NCBI RefSeq assembly: GCF_029227915.1
Contig: NC_079877.1
Span: 13,019,351 to 13,083,350, forward strand
Direction of reading: 5' to 3'
From: Hydractinia symbiolongicarpus
Taxonomy: Eukaryota > Cnidaria > Hydrozoa > Anthoathecata > Hydractiniidae
Length of the DNA stretch: 64,000 nucleotides
The position numbers and the translations under genes are program-made. A model generated the notes under the pieces. It worked only from the letters and a program-made list of their open reading frames with translations. It did not search any database and had not been told where the DNA came from. Of this stretch, positions 1 to 12,814 are shown in pieces; positions within the stretch are counted from its first letter, which is position 1, and each line of letters begins with the position of its first letter.

Positions 1-3000
1 TCCTAGCAATATGCCAAAACAGTTTCACACTAGTTCCGTGACAAAAAGTACTGGTTGCTTTATGATTACCACTGGGTACAAGGTTGTAGCTCACTATCTA
101 GCAAACATAAAAGTTTTAATTGAATCGTTTGTAAAGAATATAACTTTGATATTTGTTCATACATATTTTCGCGCTATATGTGTTATTCACAGTAGGCAGG
201 TTATAAACACCAAACAAAACAAAGTGCTAAAATGGAAACTATATATACCTTTGTTTTACGCCTAAGCACTCACATCTATCTGATATGATAAAAAACCTTC
301 TAGCATCTATCTATATCTATTCCAAACACTAATAAACATTTGGTAAGAGCCACAACTTAGTAAGCTAAGCGAGAACTCCTGCAGTAGCTGTGTCCATTCT
401 TTGCTTACCTCAACTATGCTTTCTTGAAACAAAACACCAACCATACATTGGCGCAATTACGTCAACTAGACAGTTACTGTTTTCACTTAGAAGTTTAGTA
501 TCATATAACAAATAAACGAACATTATATAGATAGAGCAGTTTCATATCAACTCAACATTCTTACATGAAAGGAGGATTTCTTCAGAGATTTTTTCTAACA
601 AATGAAAGGCAAATGGATTTATGACGTCATGTGCGGTAACATGCATACCATATGCTAACTAATTCGGTGAATGAAAAGATAAATTTAAATTAAAGAATTA
701 AAAAAATATAATTTAATTATTTAAATGATAACAATGTTGATATATTAGCAACAACTTCTCAATTTTTCCTTTCCGACATTTGTAATTAACGTTTGCTTCA
801 AATGACTATAGCTTTTGAAAAATCCATTACAATTAAGTAATCTTAAATGATTTACTACCGAAATGCAATGTTTCTCTATCGGAAATGAAGACGTTGTTAG
901 TTCTGTTGTTTCGATACCGTATTAACTTGCTTTTCTCTAGTGTACACGAAGCGAAAGTACTTCTTAAAATCAGGGTCACCTCTAAGTGTCAATTAACTCT
1001 ATGTTTAGTAAAAAAATTCACCGCAAAGTAAAAAAGGTTTGGACTGTTTTTTAAAAGGTTTAACAAAAAGTTTAGAAAACTCTAAAATAGAAATTACAAA
1101 TATTATTTAAGAGAAACTGAAAAAGACTTTTGAAACTAGAATCCCTCTTTAAGCAACGTTAATTACGCAATTTTTAATTAATATTACTGGACATAGTGTC
1201 AATTTTCATGCATTGTTTACTCGGTACATCTTATAATGTGCAAATATTGTTCAAAATAAATAAATAAATGTCATTCTAAACCTCGTCACTAGTCTTGCTG
1301 GTTGCTACAAGAATATAGATACGTATTGCACAAAATGGTCTTTAAAAATATCTAACTTTTTTACACATCGATAAAACCATCAAAATTACTGACTTAAACA
1401 CAGAAGCGAGTATCTTTCTTTAATGATAAAGTTGTCAAAGAATGTTAGCTGAGGTTGTAAGTACAATCAGACTGAGCTAAATATTGCAAGCTGTAAGGCA
1501 AGTAAAGGTTTAAAAATACAAAAATTAATTTGTTTATATAAAAAACAAATACCAACACAATTGTCATCTCCAAGCTGTTTCGGTTATCGATAATTTGTTT
1601 CCAGGTTTTTTTCCTTATTTCGTATCAACCATTCTTTCGACTTACAAACCAGAAATTTCCAATATACTACGGCGACTCCCATCGAGTTTTTATTATTTTT
1701 ACAAAAAACAATTTAAATTCCTGGGTTAGAAAATAAAATTGCATCTTAATACCTCAGTTGTTATTATTAATGACAAAAATAATTTACATAATCTGTTTTC
1801 GCGCAAAGCAACGTTATGTATTGTTTACAAATGTGAATGGAATGATAATGAATCACCATGGTAACGACGTTATTGTTTGACGACACTGTAACGTAATCTG
1901 TAGGTTGAAAAATATGGTCGTTCATTAACAATAATATAAATATATAAAAGAAAGAAAGTATTTATCCTCAAAGCAATTTATTAGAGAAAGTTAGTCTCAA
2001 GGCTTTGCTCCACTATTACGAAGAAAGAAAAAAAATAAGATTTTAAGATTTCGGGAACGAGTTAAAAAGTTATTTAACATATCCTTCCAAAGTCTCTTTT
2101 GTCTTATCTTGATGGAAATATTCTTCACAAAATCAACAATTTGAAATAAATAAAATCTGATAACTCCTTTAAGTAAAATCTTGAAACAAATATAAATATA
2201 AAGTTGATGAAATAGCTAAACGTGTACTTGTAAACCTAAAGAAATATGAGTTTCATAAAATAAACAAATCTTCACTCGCATATTCACTACCTTCTTTCAA
2301 CCAGTACAACCAACAGTAACCGTTCACAAAACATTCACATGTATTTCCCACACGACGGATGTCCTTACCGTCAAGCGGTACATCATATCAATTTCTTCTT
2401 CTTTGTTGTTTATAACGCGATTGCTTCATGAGCTTGACATAATTGCACGTGGGAAAAGTGTGTAATTAGGGCCATAGTTCAAAAAAAGTAAGAAAATAGG
2501 CTAGAAAAGATTTTTAGTTAAGTTAAGATTACGGTAAAAAAGCTGCTACATTATCATGAATGACTTTTTGTGTTAAGAACAAAGCCTTCGTCCCAATTCA
2601 CCATGGTTTCAAAAAACTTTGGGCTTTATGTTTTAGTATAGAATCAGTTCGCAAAAAAGATAGAATATTGTTTTTGTGTTTACATCAACCTGTATTTATA
2701 AAGAGAAACAAGTACGGATGATGGTGATTTTATGTGTCTTACGTTAGATGACCAAACTTCTGGAAGCATTTAAAACCAGGAAAAAACATGGCGACAAAAT
2801 AATGTTACATTTTTGTTCCGCAATCAAGTGTACTGGTAACTAACTTGCTCTTTTTTTAACAACATGTCTTTCATCTGTGCATTTTCTTGGATTAAAAATG
2901 AAATGTATTATAAACTTTGAATTATTGTTTTGAGTATCCTCCTATTTCCTGGCAGATTTGATTTGACAAAAGAGTTGTAAAAACTTTGGGTATTCCTGGA

Positions 3001-3214
3001 ATGCACACCATAAATGCTCCAACAAACATCCCGGGCTTTTATTTCATTTTTAGGATTCTTAGAGGCGTTATTGGAGAAGGGTTAAAAAGAGATTTAAATT
3101 TAACAAATTTAGTTTAATAAAAACTATGGAATTCAAACATTAATTTTTTGACACCTATATTTTCATCAAAAATTCAACATAAATTCAACACAAATAAATT
3201 GCTTGAATGAAGAA

Positions 3215-3520
3215 AATAGTAATAAACACCCCTTTTTCACTGAAGACGGGGCGTTTATCAGAATATTCACGGTAGGTAAGGCAAGTCTGAAGATACTTAA
3301 GTTTATAATAAGCACGTGAGAAAAGAATATCTTGGTGGTAGTCCAACTCAGCGTAACTTCATACGTTACAACCTCACCACTTAAATTCAACTTCAAATTA
3401 AAAAACAGGCTTAGTAACAAAAATATTTTAATCCTATCCTAATATACATTTTAGATGTTAAACACCGCCCTTGAATATACTTGGGCGTTATTCAGAATAT
3501 TTATTCAAAAAAGCATTAAA
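3215..3520. repeat. Degenerate MITE-like repeat with GGGCGTT boxes
   Basis: Two related boxes occur about 220 bp apart: GGGGCGTTTATCAGAATATT near 3249 and GGGCGTTATTCAGAATATTT near 3483. Each is preceded by a roughly complementary CACCCC or CACCGCCC tract, so each box is partly palindromic. A similar vocabulary (AACGCC, GAGCGCCC, CACCGCCCTTG) recurs in MCCC1 intron 7 near 51.3-51.7 kb. I infer a dispersed, decayed non-autonomous DNA element. No target-site duplication could be fixed. Confidence 0.3.
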
Positions 3521-4828
3521 CTATACTGAAATAAACGAAATAAACTCGTTTAAAAGTAGTTGTACTTGGTAACTTTACACAAATTTGTTACAACGTGTCT
3601 TATTCCTAATAATTTACAAAGATTTCTTCTTCTTTCTACGTCCATAACTCCGCCCCTTACTAAACGCTGCACAAGATATCCCGAAAATGACAAGAAATAT
3701 CAAATTAAATCAAAAGTATAAGAAACATGAAAAGTAATACTCACGTTTGCATCTGGAAGATGTTGACAAGAGAAATTAAAAATGCGGTGTATAGCATAAT
3801 ACATAAAAGTGCGGCATAAAGTATTGGTATAGTTTATCACGAACATGTAAACGTGGTTTTGAAATGGTTTTACTAAACTACATTTTGAATGTATACCCAC
3901 CACCTGCTTTTTTATAGTTTTGTAAAAAGAAAAGAAGGATAAACTGAAGAACTAATTTTTTTTTCTATTTATTATATTTTATATTAAAATCTTTAGTTGA
4001 ATTTTTGAAAGAAAAGTAAAGACAAAACAAAAGCAATAGACGCTTATCGATATTTCTAAAGTCTACACACGAGATGATGTGTAAGGTCATCAAATCATTC
4101 AGTAAAATAGTTCCACACAACTTTGTTTCTAGGTCTTTTAGCAAAATTTGTGGACAAAGTGCCTTACACACGATGCAGTTCTTCTTCTTAAAATAAAACT
4201 AGCCTTTCATACTGTCCACCTGCTTAAAGCTAAAAAGAAGACAGGATAATACGAAATAATTTTTAAAACAAGTTTAATGTTACCCAAAAGAAGAAGAAAG
4301 AAAAATACCCATTTCATAGTCCAAACTTTTGAATATTTAGCACACTAGCTAAGTGACTGTAAGGTATCTACTTGGATTTTAGCCTGTCCTTAGCAAAAAA
4401 ATCTCAAAAATAATGAGAGTGTGGCAGAGTATTTCTAAAAATTAGTAGTTAACATGTGGAAAAATCCACAGGAGTTAGCCCACTGTTACACCCAGCTATC
4501 ATGTTTAGCTCACGGGAATTGCGTTTTGTAATAAAGTGGAAACTAAAAGACTAAAGCAGTTCTAATTTCGCGTGTCTGTAGCACAACTTTTTCGCGCGTT
4601 TACATATAGACAGGCGAGTACGAATATTAAAATAAGAGGTTAAACAATCAGGGCGGAGGAGAAGTGCTACTAACAACACCAAAGTATAAACAACATAAAC
4701 TAAAAACAGTTTGTTTTTTTTTCTTCCTAAGTTGAGACCTCCCACTATTAAAAAGTTGTTTGTCTAGCAAAATAAAAGTCGCTTGGAAATACATAGTTTC
4801 TTCATAGCCATATACCATCTCTTCCTCT

Positions 4829-4924
4829 GCGTTTTGAAGCGAATAATAACATTCCGAATACACCGGCAATCCTCATGCGTTTTGAAGCGAATAATAACAT
4901 TCCGAATACACCGACAATCCTCAT
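4829..4924. repeat. 48-bp tandem duplication
   Basis: Two direct copies of a 48-bp unit sit end to end (4829-4876 and 4877-4924), both starting GCGTTTTGAAGCG and ending CAATCCTCAT. They differ at one base that I can see (CCGGCAAT versus CCGACAAT). This looks like a recent local duplication in noncoding DNA; no function is suggested. Confidence 0.85.
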
Positions 4925-7900
4925 ACTGAAAAAACATCAATGAAAAGGAAACAATGATCGGATACGGAAAAATTTAACTTTATATTTTACCGTGTATAGT
5001 ATGATTTACGTGTAGATGGTAATACGTATTATCAAGATAAAAAAAAAATCATTTTTAAATTTCCTGGGAATTATATGGACATCTGTTGTTATTGTGCAAA
5101 CGTCCAAGTTTTTTTGTCGTGTTGAAAGGCTACCCATAATGTATCGCTTAGCAGTGAAAAAAAACTCACGCACTCCGTATTGGCACACGTAATCTTAAAA
5201 CGCGTAATCTATTCTCTAGAAAACTAACCTGCCTTTGCCCTTTCTTTGTCAATTATGATAGATATAGAAAGACATTAGAAAGCCTGAAATGATTTTAATT
5301 CATATGTCGGTGTTAATCCTGTAATCATGTATTCAGAATATAATTTAACATGTTCTGTTAAAGTATCAAATCTACTTATATTCTATCTGCAAGAAATCAT
5401 GCAATATAAAGACTGATAATCAGCTGATAGTGAATTGTTTTTATTGCGTATGCAAGTTGTGCAACCTTATTCTCTGAAATGTAGCTACTCAAAAAAAGAA
5501 TACTCATAAATACCTACAAAATGTGCTAAGCTAGAAGAGCTATCAAAGCTATCAAACTACATGTATTTCTAACAAATCAAATTGTTTCCAGTACAACCAC
5601 TTTAGTTCACGCTATCAATCACCCCAACTAATACAAGTAGCTACATAAATTGCACAATCATAATATTGCTTGAGCGAATGGTTTCAACAAGTCGATCACT
5701 CCCCCCACCCTCAAGGGTGGGATGTATAGAGATTCTTACATTACCCAAATCTAACAGCCCTAATACTTGTCAGCAAAACTAAACTTCTCATTTCCACGCT
5801 GGCTTCGCAAGCGTGTGCTATATTTTGACTAATAAATTTTGTGCTTTACTATCATTCGGTCTGAACAAAAACATTTCGTTTTTAAAACTTTGAGGATGAC
5901 TAACAAACTCGTAACGTTGTTTCCTTACGCGTCCGAGAAGATATAAAATAACTAAGAAATAATTAATCAATCTTTTCCACTTAAAATTTTGTGTCAAATT
6001 AATGAAAGAAATAAAGACTGATCATTTAGATTCTCAAAAGTTCTTGCAAGTATAACCTAAAGCAGGTTATGATAACTTCTTGTGAAACTTAAACAATTAC
6101 AAATAATAATAACAGTAACATAAAAAATAAGTAGGCCATACCCGTCCAAAACGTTATGTTTTATGGTTATCATAATGTATTATAATGTTTACTCGTTGCT
6201 ACGTCTTCGCCTTAACACAAACGTGCTTTGGCCAAAGCATTTATTAAATTCATCTCAATAACCTTTAAAAAATCATTAATTAGCTAGCATTCAAAAGTCT
6301 TTAAAAAACACTCAAAATGAATTACCGGTCTGCATTTGAATACTTCAGACGTAATTACGAATCCCACCGCTTTAATAAAAACATAAAAATAGCTGGGATT
6401 AAAGACAAAGAATTGATCAGTTTTCCCATGAAACGTAAGCAGCGCTACGGGAGGTCGGTATGATTGTGAAGACAATATCCTAATGTCATCCTCATGACAA
6501 ACATAACTGGTTGCGCTAAATCAGAGAAGGGATTGTAACTGTTTTTTTTTTGCGGTGGTTACCTAATTTTAGGAGAATAAGTTCCCATCTTGTAGTTTTG
6601 AGTTACCTTGAAGTACCAAAGTTGAGAGTGTGACTGCAGTAGCGATTTATTACTTTTGCAACTTGAAACTAAATAAGCGAGGGTGAAAATATAATTTTTA
6701 CAGCCTAGGAGCAACGCATATTTTACCGTTTCTTAGAGAGAAATACCTGTCTTCCCTTCGAATAACCTAGGAGAAACGTACCATGCACAAACACATAACA
6801 AGCACTAGAAATGAGTGAAACCTACTCCAATTGCCTCCCTTTCAAAAGGACATAGATTCGCACTCAATATATGAATCCTTAAATCGAAAATACAGCTAAA
6901 GAGAAAAAAGTCGAGAAGACTAAAATAGTATTAAAATCTGTCTCAACAATACTTTCAGTCAGTCAGCTTGTAATCTTGGGAAATATTACCATCCATCAGC
7001 CATTGTAACCAATCAAATAAAAAAAAACTAACAAGAACCATTTGCTGTCGTCCAGATGAACAACACACGTTTTTTCTCTCCGATGTCTTACTTATTCATT
7101 TCCGTTACAAATTCTTGTAGAACTATATATTCACGCAGATAATAGAGTTAATAACCAATAAACAACTTTGTTCCCATCCCTCTCAATGATATACTTAGAC
7201 AAATATTTCTTTCTTTTGTTTGATGGTAAAGGCAAATATTTTAGTATTACCACGAAGCAATGGAGTATTAAAGAGTGCTGTGAATTTCAATATGACGTAT
7301 ACCTTAATAAGTTTTGTTTAACTTGTCGTGTCGTATTAAAATATTGTTTGTGAAGTTGATATGATGTTATTGCCGAAATAACCACTTAAAGTTTTGAGAA
7401 GAAGGTCTGGAAACAAGTATAAATATCGTAGTCAATGAGGTAAAAAAAATGGTGGAACTAAAACAAATTGGAACTATCATGGTTATATAGAATTACGAAG
7501 GATAAGAAACGGTAGATTTCTCGGTTCAAAAAGTATCTGTACTAAGAAAATGTAAGGATCCTTTCACCTTCGTCACTACGACCCTTGTTTGACAATTATT
7601 TTATCCAGTTTTGGATAGATTTATTTTGAACATAAGAATATTTCAGACAATCTGTTTTCCAGCAGTTACAATGTCTGTTGTATCAATTACTTGTTCTTTA
7701 TCTTATAATCCATAAATATTATTTTATTGCAAGGAAAAGATTAGAATTTATGTGATATGCATCTTAGAAGTTCCACGAGTTATTCTGCCTGCAGACCAGT
7801 TTTACTGCGTTGTCTACTCGTTATTCTTGGATGTTTAAATTTTTTGTGTTGAAGCCTGTCATCATCCACAGCACAGCAATTTTGCTACGTGTCCAAAATT

Positions 7901-10101
7901 TTGATTGGTTATCTACTACTCACGCATTTCAAAAAAATTTTAAAAAGCTCAGAAAAAGTCAATCAAGTGAAAAACGTAGAACAGAACTGAAACAGGCAAA
8001 ATACAACATGTTGCTCTCCATCTCATGGTGCTTTTTCGAAACAAGAATTCTGTTGTTTATTTAAAAAACACCGACTTTTATTTTGATTTTCTTTTGATTC
8101 TGACTTTGGCTTTTGTTAGCATTAAAACCAGCAAGTCAAAACTCAATCAAAAAGAGTCCATACTTCGCTTTGCACCTGCAGGACCAAAATTTTCAGCCGA
8201 TAAAATGAGGTTGGAACCCCTTTGGTATGGTAGTTTTGTTAGATATATGATACCCTGCCATCGGTGTAGTTCGGACCTTAAATTTCCTGTTAAACTGATT
8301 ACTTGGAATGATCAACGGTTGTTTGGATGGCGTCTAACACACTAATCAACTTATCTGATAAAGGACTGAAATTTAAAGTATAATTACGGCGGCCAGTAGC
8401 AGACTCTTTACTCCAAACATATTTTTGATACGGAACAAATATATAAAGCTAAATTTTCATTCAACAGCAAAACAGAACGGAAAAAATACTGGTTAAAATT
8501 TGTTTGAAAATCTGCTAATTATTCTTTTGTCTTTTGCTTTTTTTTTTTTTTTTCGCAAGAAATTTAAAATGATTTCAACACTCAGTTTAGATCGGAACAG
8601 ATCAGATTGAATTGTCCAATCCGATTCGTTCCATTTCGTCTGTGAGTGGAAATTTATCTCAAACAGATGATTGGACAAATAAGTTGTATAAATATCTCAC
8701 TGTTTTGAAGTTTACTGAGAAGTCCATAAAACTACTGTTTCCCTTGTATAAAGAGAAAGTCATGACTAAAGATAAGCTATCATTTACCGAGACTGAAACA
8801 TCAGTATGTCTTCCTTAAGTCATATAATATAAAGAAAATAAATACAAAATTGTAAAGCAATGTTTATGGTAAAATAATTAAAATACTTAGTATTATTGAT
8901 ACCACTCCGTTCATAATTACATATCACATCGCGTACAAAACAAAACACGCGATAGTATATCATCGGTACTATTATTATGCATTCTCAATAAGTCTCCAGT
9001 TTTATTTTGAAATAAAATATAAACATCGCATAATTAATATTCTTTTTCTTTAAATTGAGATTTTAAAATTACAGTATTAAAAATTCGCAGCAGTTTAATA
9101 AATTATTGATCGCAACGAAGGTTATGACATCGATGTGTGTGTCATTAAAATTTAAATTAATTAAGATTTAGATATAAATAATATTAAAAACTTAAAGATT
9201 TTAGTTTGATTAAAACACATAGTAATTCGTCAAGCCAAATTAAGATGATATACTTTGACGATGTGGGTGGTAATGTAACCGGCAACCGAAAGTTTGTGGC
9301 ATAACGCAATCTTGCAGAGTTTCTCCTCATGAAAAGCAATAAATGAATGACCATATAATATATATAACTATTTGTATATAAGAACGAATGTATATAATAA
9401 AAATTAAATAGGATATTAAACAATAAGACAAAAATACAGTTATTTTATTTTTTGTTGTTGTGTAATTAAAAATGTATTCAAATAGAATTTTTTTAGCAAT
9501 AAACAGCGAAATCTCCTACAGTGAGAGAGGAAAAATTATTTTATGGGTGTATAGAAACAATGGTTGTCATGACGATCAGGACCCTCCCCCAACAACCACA
9601 AAACGTGTTGAATATTATAGACGAGTCTCCTCCCCTTAAAATGAGTTAAAAACGGGTTCTGCTTTTAATGCTGCTCGTCGTTAGTAGAACTTTTCGAGAA
9701 AACAAAAAGAAATCAAAAAAAATATAAACCATGCATTTCCCACATAATTTGCAAGTGCATAAATTTTATTGTTTTTAGCATCTTTTTATCATATGGCTAG
9801 AAGCTATTACTAGAAAATATCTTCACGCCTGATTAGGACTTACGTTGTGGTTTGGCCCACTGTCTTTGTTGACTGGTTGATGAAATTCTCTCTTCCACTT
9901 GTTTTTAGTTCGACATTATGACATTCGTTATCTAATTCTTCTAAAAACACCTTTTGCACTGTGCTGTAGTAGTTGAAAAATCAAATTGAGAAAAAGGTAT
10001 TCTGGTAGTCTGAGTTGGTGTGAAACTTAAGTTAATGGTAATAGAATTTTACCACCCATAAAGTCTCTGAAACATTGCATGTTCATGTCAGTGTCATATC
10101 T

Positions 10102-10725
10102 ACTGAAATTGTTGAGGATGGTGACATTCCAAGTGAATGGCAGTCAAGTGTAATAGCCAATTGTTTCAAGACCAATGATGATGATATACAAAGTGGTCAA
10201 TAAAGCTACGAAGGGAAAGAATTGATATAGATAAGAGGTAATTTTGTTTTGTTCCAGGGAGAAAAACTACAGATAGACTTTTGTTAGACAGCCAACGTAA
10301 AAATATATGGTTTGCTATGAAAAAGTTAGGTTTAGATGATGACTAGTTAAGATGGTTCAGTCCATGTGCAGTAATGTTGGAAGTCGTGTCAGGATTACCG
10401 ATTCTTTCTTTTTGTGTAAACATTGATGTACATCACGGTCCTGTCCTTTGTTATTTGTTTGAATGTTAGAAGAAGTTATTGTAAGCAGATGACCTGGTTT
10501 CCATAACGAAGTCGAAGAAAACAATAAGTGAATGCAGCAGAATCTAAAGTCATGATTAGTAGCATTGAAGTCAAGTGTAACCTTGTAGTTGGAAAGCGGC
10601 CTTGTAGAGTTTGCAGAAAAGGGGTTTAAAGTAACTCAATTTTTTGTCAGACTCGTAAGCATTGGTTACAGACGTCCATTGGTATTGGAGGTAGGTTTGG
10701 AGTTGACATTCAGTTTGCATGCAAG
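10102..10725 (+). pseudogene. Decayed non-LTR retrotransposon (LINE) reverse transcriptase with C-terminal zinc-finger remnant
   Basis: Conceptual reading with several frameshifts and stops gives three blocks in the order expected of one LINE family. The first is a palm-entry block (DIPSEWQSSVIANCFK, about 10,120-10,170). The second is a mid-RT block (WFAMKKLGLDD, then NVGSRVRITDSF and VHHGPVL, about 10,305-10,445). The third is a C-terminal cysteine block (GKRPCRVCRKGV, then SNSIFCQTRKHW, about 10,589-10,670) like the treble-clef or PHD-like finger that ends some animal LINE proteins. The YADD catalytic box is missing or unreadable, so the copy is dead. Family assignment (CR1/RTE-like) is from recognition of these motifs only. 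Confidence 0.65.
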
Positions 10726-11352
10726 CGTTTACAAAAGTGAGATTATATACAAAGTATTTCCAGCTTTAATGATGTACAACAGCGGGTCGTTATAGATAGT
10801 TAAAAACTTCTGTTACTTAGTGATATGTTGGGTAGTGAAGATACCAAAAAAGTTATTTTTTTGTATCTGTCAAGAAGATGTGAAAATTCAGCAACTCCTT
10901 CCCACCAACCTTCACTTTTAACGTGGTCGCTAAACAGACGACCAAATAAGAGAGGAGGAAAGATTTAACACGCCATAGGGCGTGAAAGATTAAAGATAGG
11001 GGGTTTATTTTCGTGGGCTAACAATTATCTGTGAAGATCCAGAAAAGATAACTTTCGTTAAAAGGGCTAAATTCGCGAAAATTGCAAAATTTTCTGCACT
11101 TAATTTATCAAAGGCGGGGTTTGCATTCTTTTAAAATCCTGAATATCGGCTTCTAAAATGGCGAATTTTACGAAACAATTTTTGCGGCTGACAGATGTAC
11201 CATTAAGTAAAACACTTACTTTTCAGAAAGGGCGAAGAAGAAAATACACCAATCAAAAAAGTATTAGGGTGAATATTGTCAAAATTTACCAAATTAATCA
11301 GCGTTTTATTTGACACATGAATTAGTCAGTGTAATAAAATTTGTGTTTAACT
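10726..11352. other. Intergenic stretch, nothing recognised
   Basis: AT-rich DNA between the LINE remnant and the minisatellite. No open frame, RNA gene or terminal repeat could be supported. Confidence 0.5.
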
Positions 11353-11638
11353 TGTGTTAAACTGTGCTTTAACTAGTTAAAACGTGTAAAGGCCGCTTTA
11401 CCTAGTTGAATCGTGTAAACGCTGCTTTAACTGGTTTTATCGTGTAAACTCTGCTTTAACTAGTTGAATCGTGTAAACGCTGCTTAACTAGTTAAATCGT
11501 GTAAGCGCTGCTTTAGATAGTCAAATCGTGTAAACGCTGTTTTAACTAGCTTAATCGTGTAAGCGCTGCTTTAGATAGCTTAATCGTGTAAGCGCTGCTT
11601 TAGATAGTTGAATCGTGTAAACGCTGCTTTAGATAGTC
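11353..11638. repeat. 29-bp minisatellite, about 10 copies
   Basis: Degenerate head-to-tail array of a 29-bp unit reading roughly CGTGTAAACGCTGCTTTAAC followed by TAGTTGAAT. Units vary at a few positions (AACGC/AGCGC, TTTAACTAG/TTTAGATAG) and one copy has lost a base. There are no spacers, so it is a tandem repeat and not a CRISPR array. The left end fades into a TGTGTTTAACTTG-rich lead-in. Confidence 0.9.
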
Positions 11639-12814
11639 AGTAAGGTAGTCATATATAGGTAGTACGATAGGTAGTAACCCAATTTACAACAAATCGAACT
11701 AATTTGAATTTTTCTAGGAGATAAATTTTAAAAAAAAAACCTACCGATGTAAAAAGGATCAATAGAGCCTACGAGTAGTTTGGTGTGCATATGACCTTCG
11801 TTTAAAATGCTATCACTCTGACTGATAATAAATGATAAAACTATATACTATTTCCATCACACAAAATCTTATTAGAAATTAAAAAGATTGGTATTCAATT
11901 ACCTCTGATGCTGCGAAGTTTTTGCAGGACTTTTCTCTGGTTTTACACGTCAACTAGAACAAGTTTTGACTTGGTGAAGAAAACAACAAATCGCATACCC
12001 TTCGCTCTTGGAAACTTCCTTACGACTATAAGATTATACTAATTAATATTTTTATTTTAAAAGCAAAACCGGAAAAAAATAAATGTGGTCAAAAGCAATT
12101 TCACGGATAACCATCTACAATGAGTAATCGAAAATATACAACAGTAGAGTGACATTTTTCTTATCATTTTAACATCGACAACAAAAGGTTGATCGCTTTT
12201 TACTACACTTTGCAAGTATATGTCTGCTTCATACTTTCGTTTCTTTTTTACGTCAGAGAGTGTATTGTGAAAAGACATCTCGACATTGAAACTTTGCCAC
12301 GCTTGTCTAATTCACATGTTGGATACTCATTTTCAAAAAGGTTTCAACAAAAACAAAAAACAATTCCTACAATAACTTAAACAAACAAACAAATAAACAA
12401 CGACAACCTTGACAGGAATATATTCCACTCCCAGAAGATTTCAGGAGTAGTGGTTAAACCAGTAAGTACTTCTCACAAAAACAACTTATATGGGATAAAT
12501 AAAAATCAATGCAATGTTATATTTTACAGATTTTTATGAATTGCAGATAGCTACTAAATCTGTCATCTAAGATTGGTTCACCTTTTCGAATTTTACGTTA
12601 GTTTAAGAAGATCGTTTAGTTTTAATATGCTAAAACGCACTTCTGCGTTAACAGAAAGATTGTTTCGCGCGAACACGTTAATCAGGCATTCACATAGGTA
12701 AAAGTATATGCGCTGGAAAAAAAGGTTGCTTTACGCGGACATGCTAACCAAAAAAGACGAAAGAAACACCACAGAAAAAAATATGATAAAAATATTTTCA
12801 AAATTTATAGAAAT
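11639..12814. other. Intergenic / 3' flank of MRPL17, nothing recognised
   Basis: AT-rich DNA downstream of the MRPL17 stop codon, presumably including its 3' UTR. A short TAGGTAGT-rich run follows the minisatellite. No canonical AATAAA signal lies close to the MRPL17 stop on the minus strand. Confidence 0.4.

Larger units (their letters stand above)
1..10099. other. Gene-poor AT-rich intergenic DNA
   Basis: I find no exon I can assign to a protein family in this stretch. All open frames are short (under about 110 codons), rich in Phe, Leu, Lys and Tyr as expected from AT-rich noncoding DNA, and lack plausible splice partners. It holds a 48-bp tandem duplication (4829-4924), two degenerate copies of a GGGCGTTATTCAGAATATT-like repeat (about 3215-3520), short hairpins and homopolymer runs. 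It could be a long intron or the flank of a gene outside the window; the sequence does not decide. Confidence 0.55.

Noticed and set aside
5704-5721. CCCACCCT-CA-AGGGTGGG hairpin
   Set aside because: An 8-bp stem with a 2-nt loop is isolated; no gene nearby and no U-run, so no terminator or RNA structure can be argued.
8025-8345. 106-codon plus-strand frame with a SADKMRLEPLWYGSF-like stretch
   Set aside because: No family recognised, first half is low-complexity Phe/Leu, no splice context or neighbouring exon; it could be part of an unknown repeat but is not supportable as a gene.
11353-11638. CRISPR-like array of 29-bp repeats
   Set aside because: Repeats are contiguous without spacers and the locus is in a eukaryotic genome.
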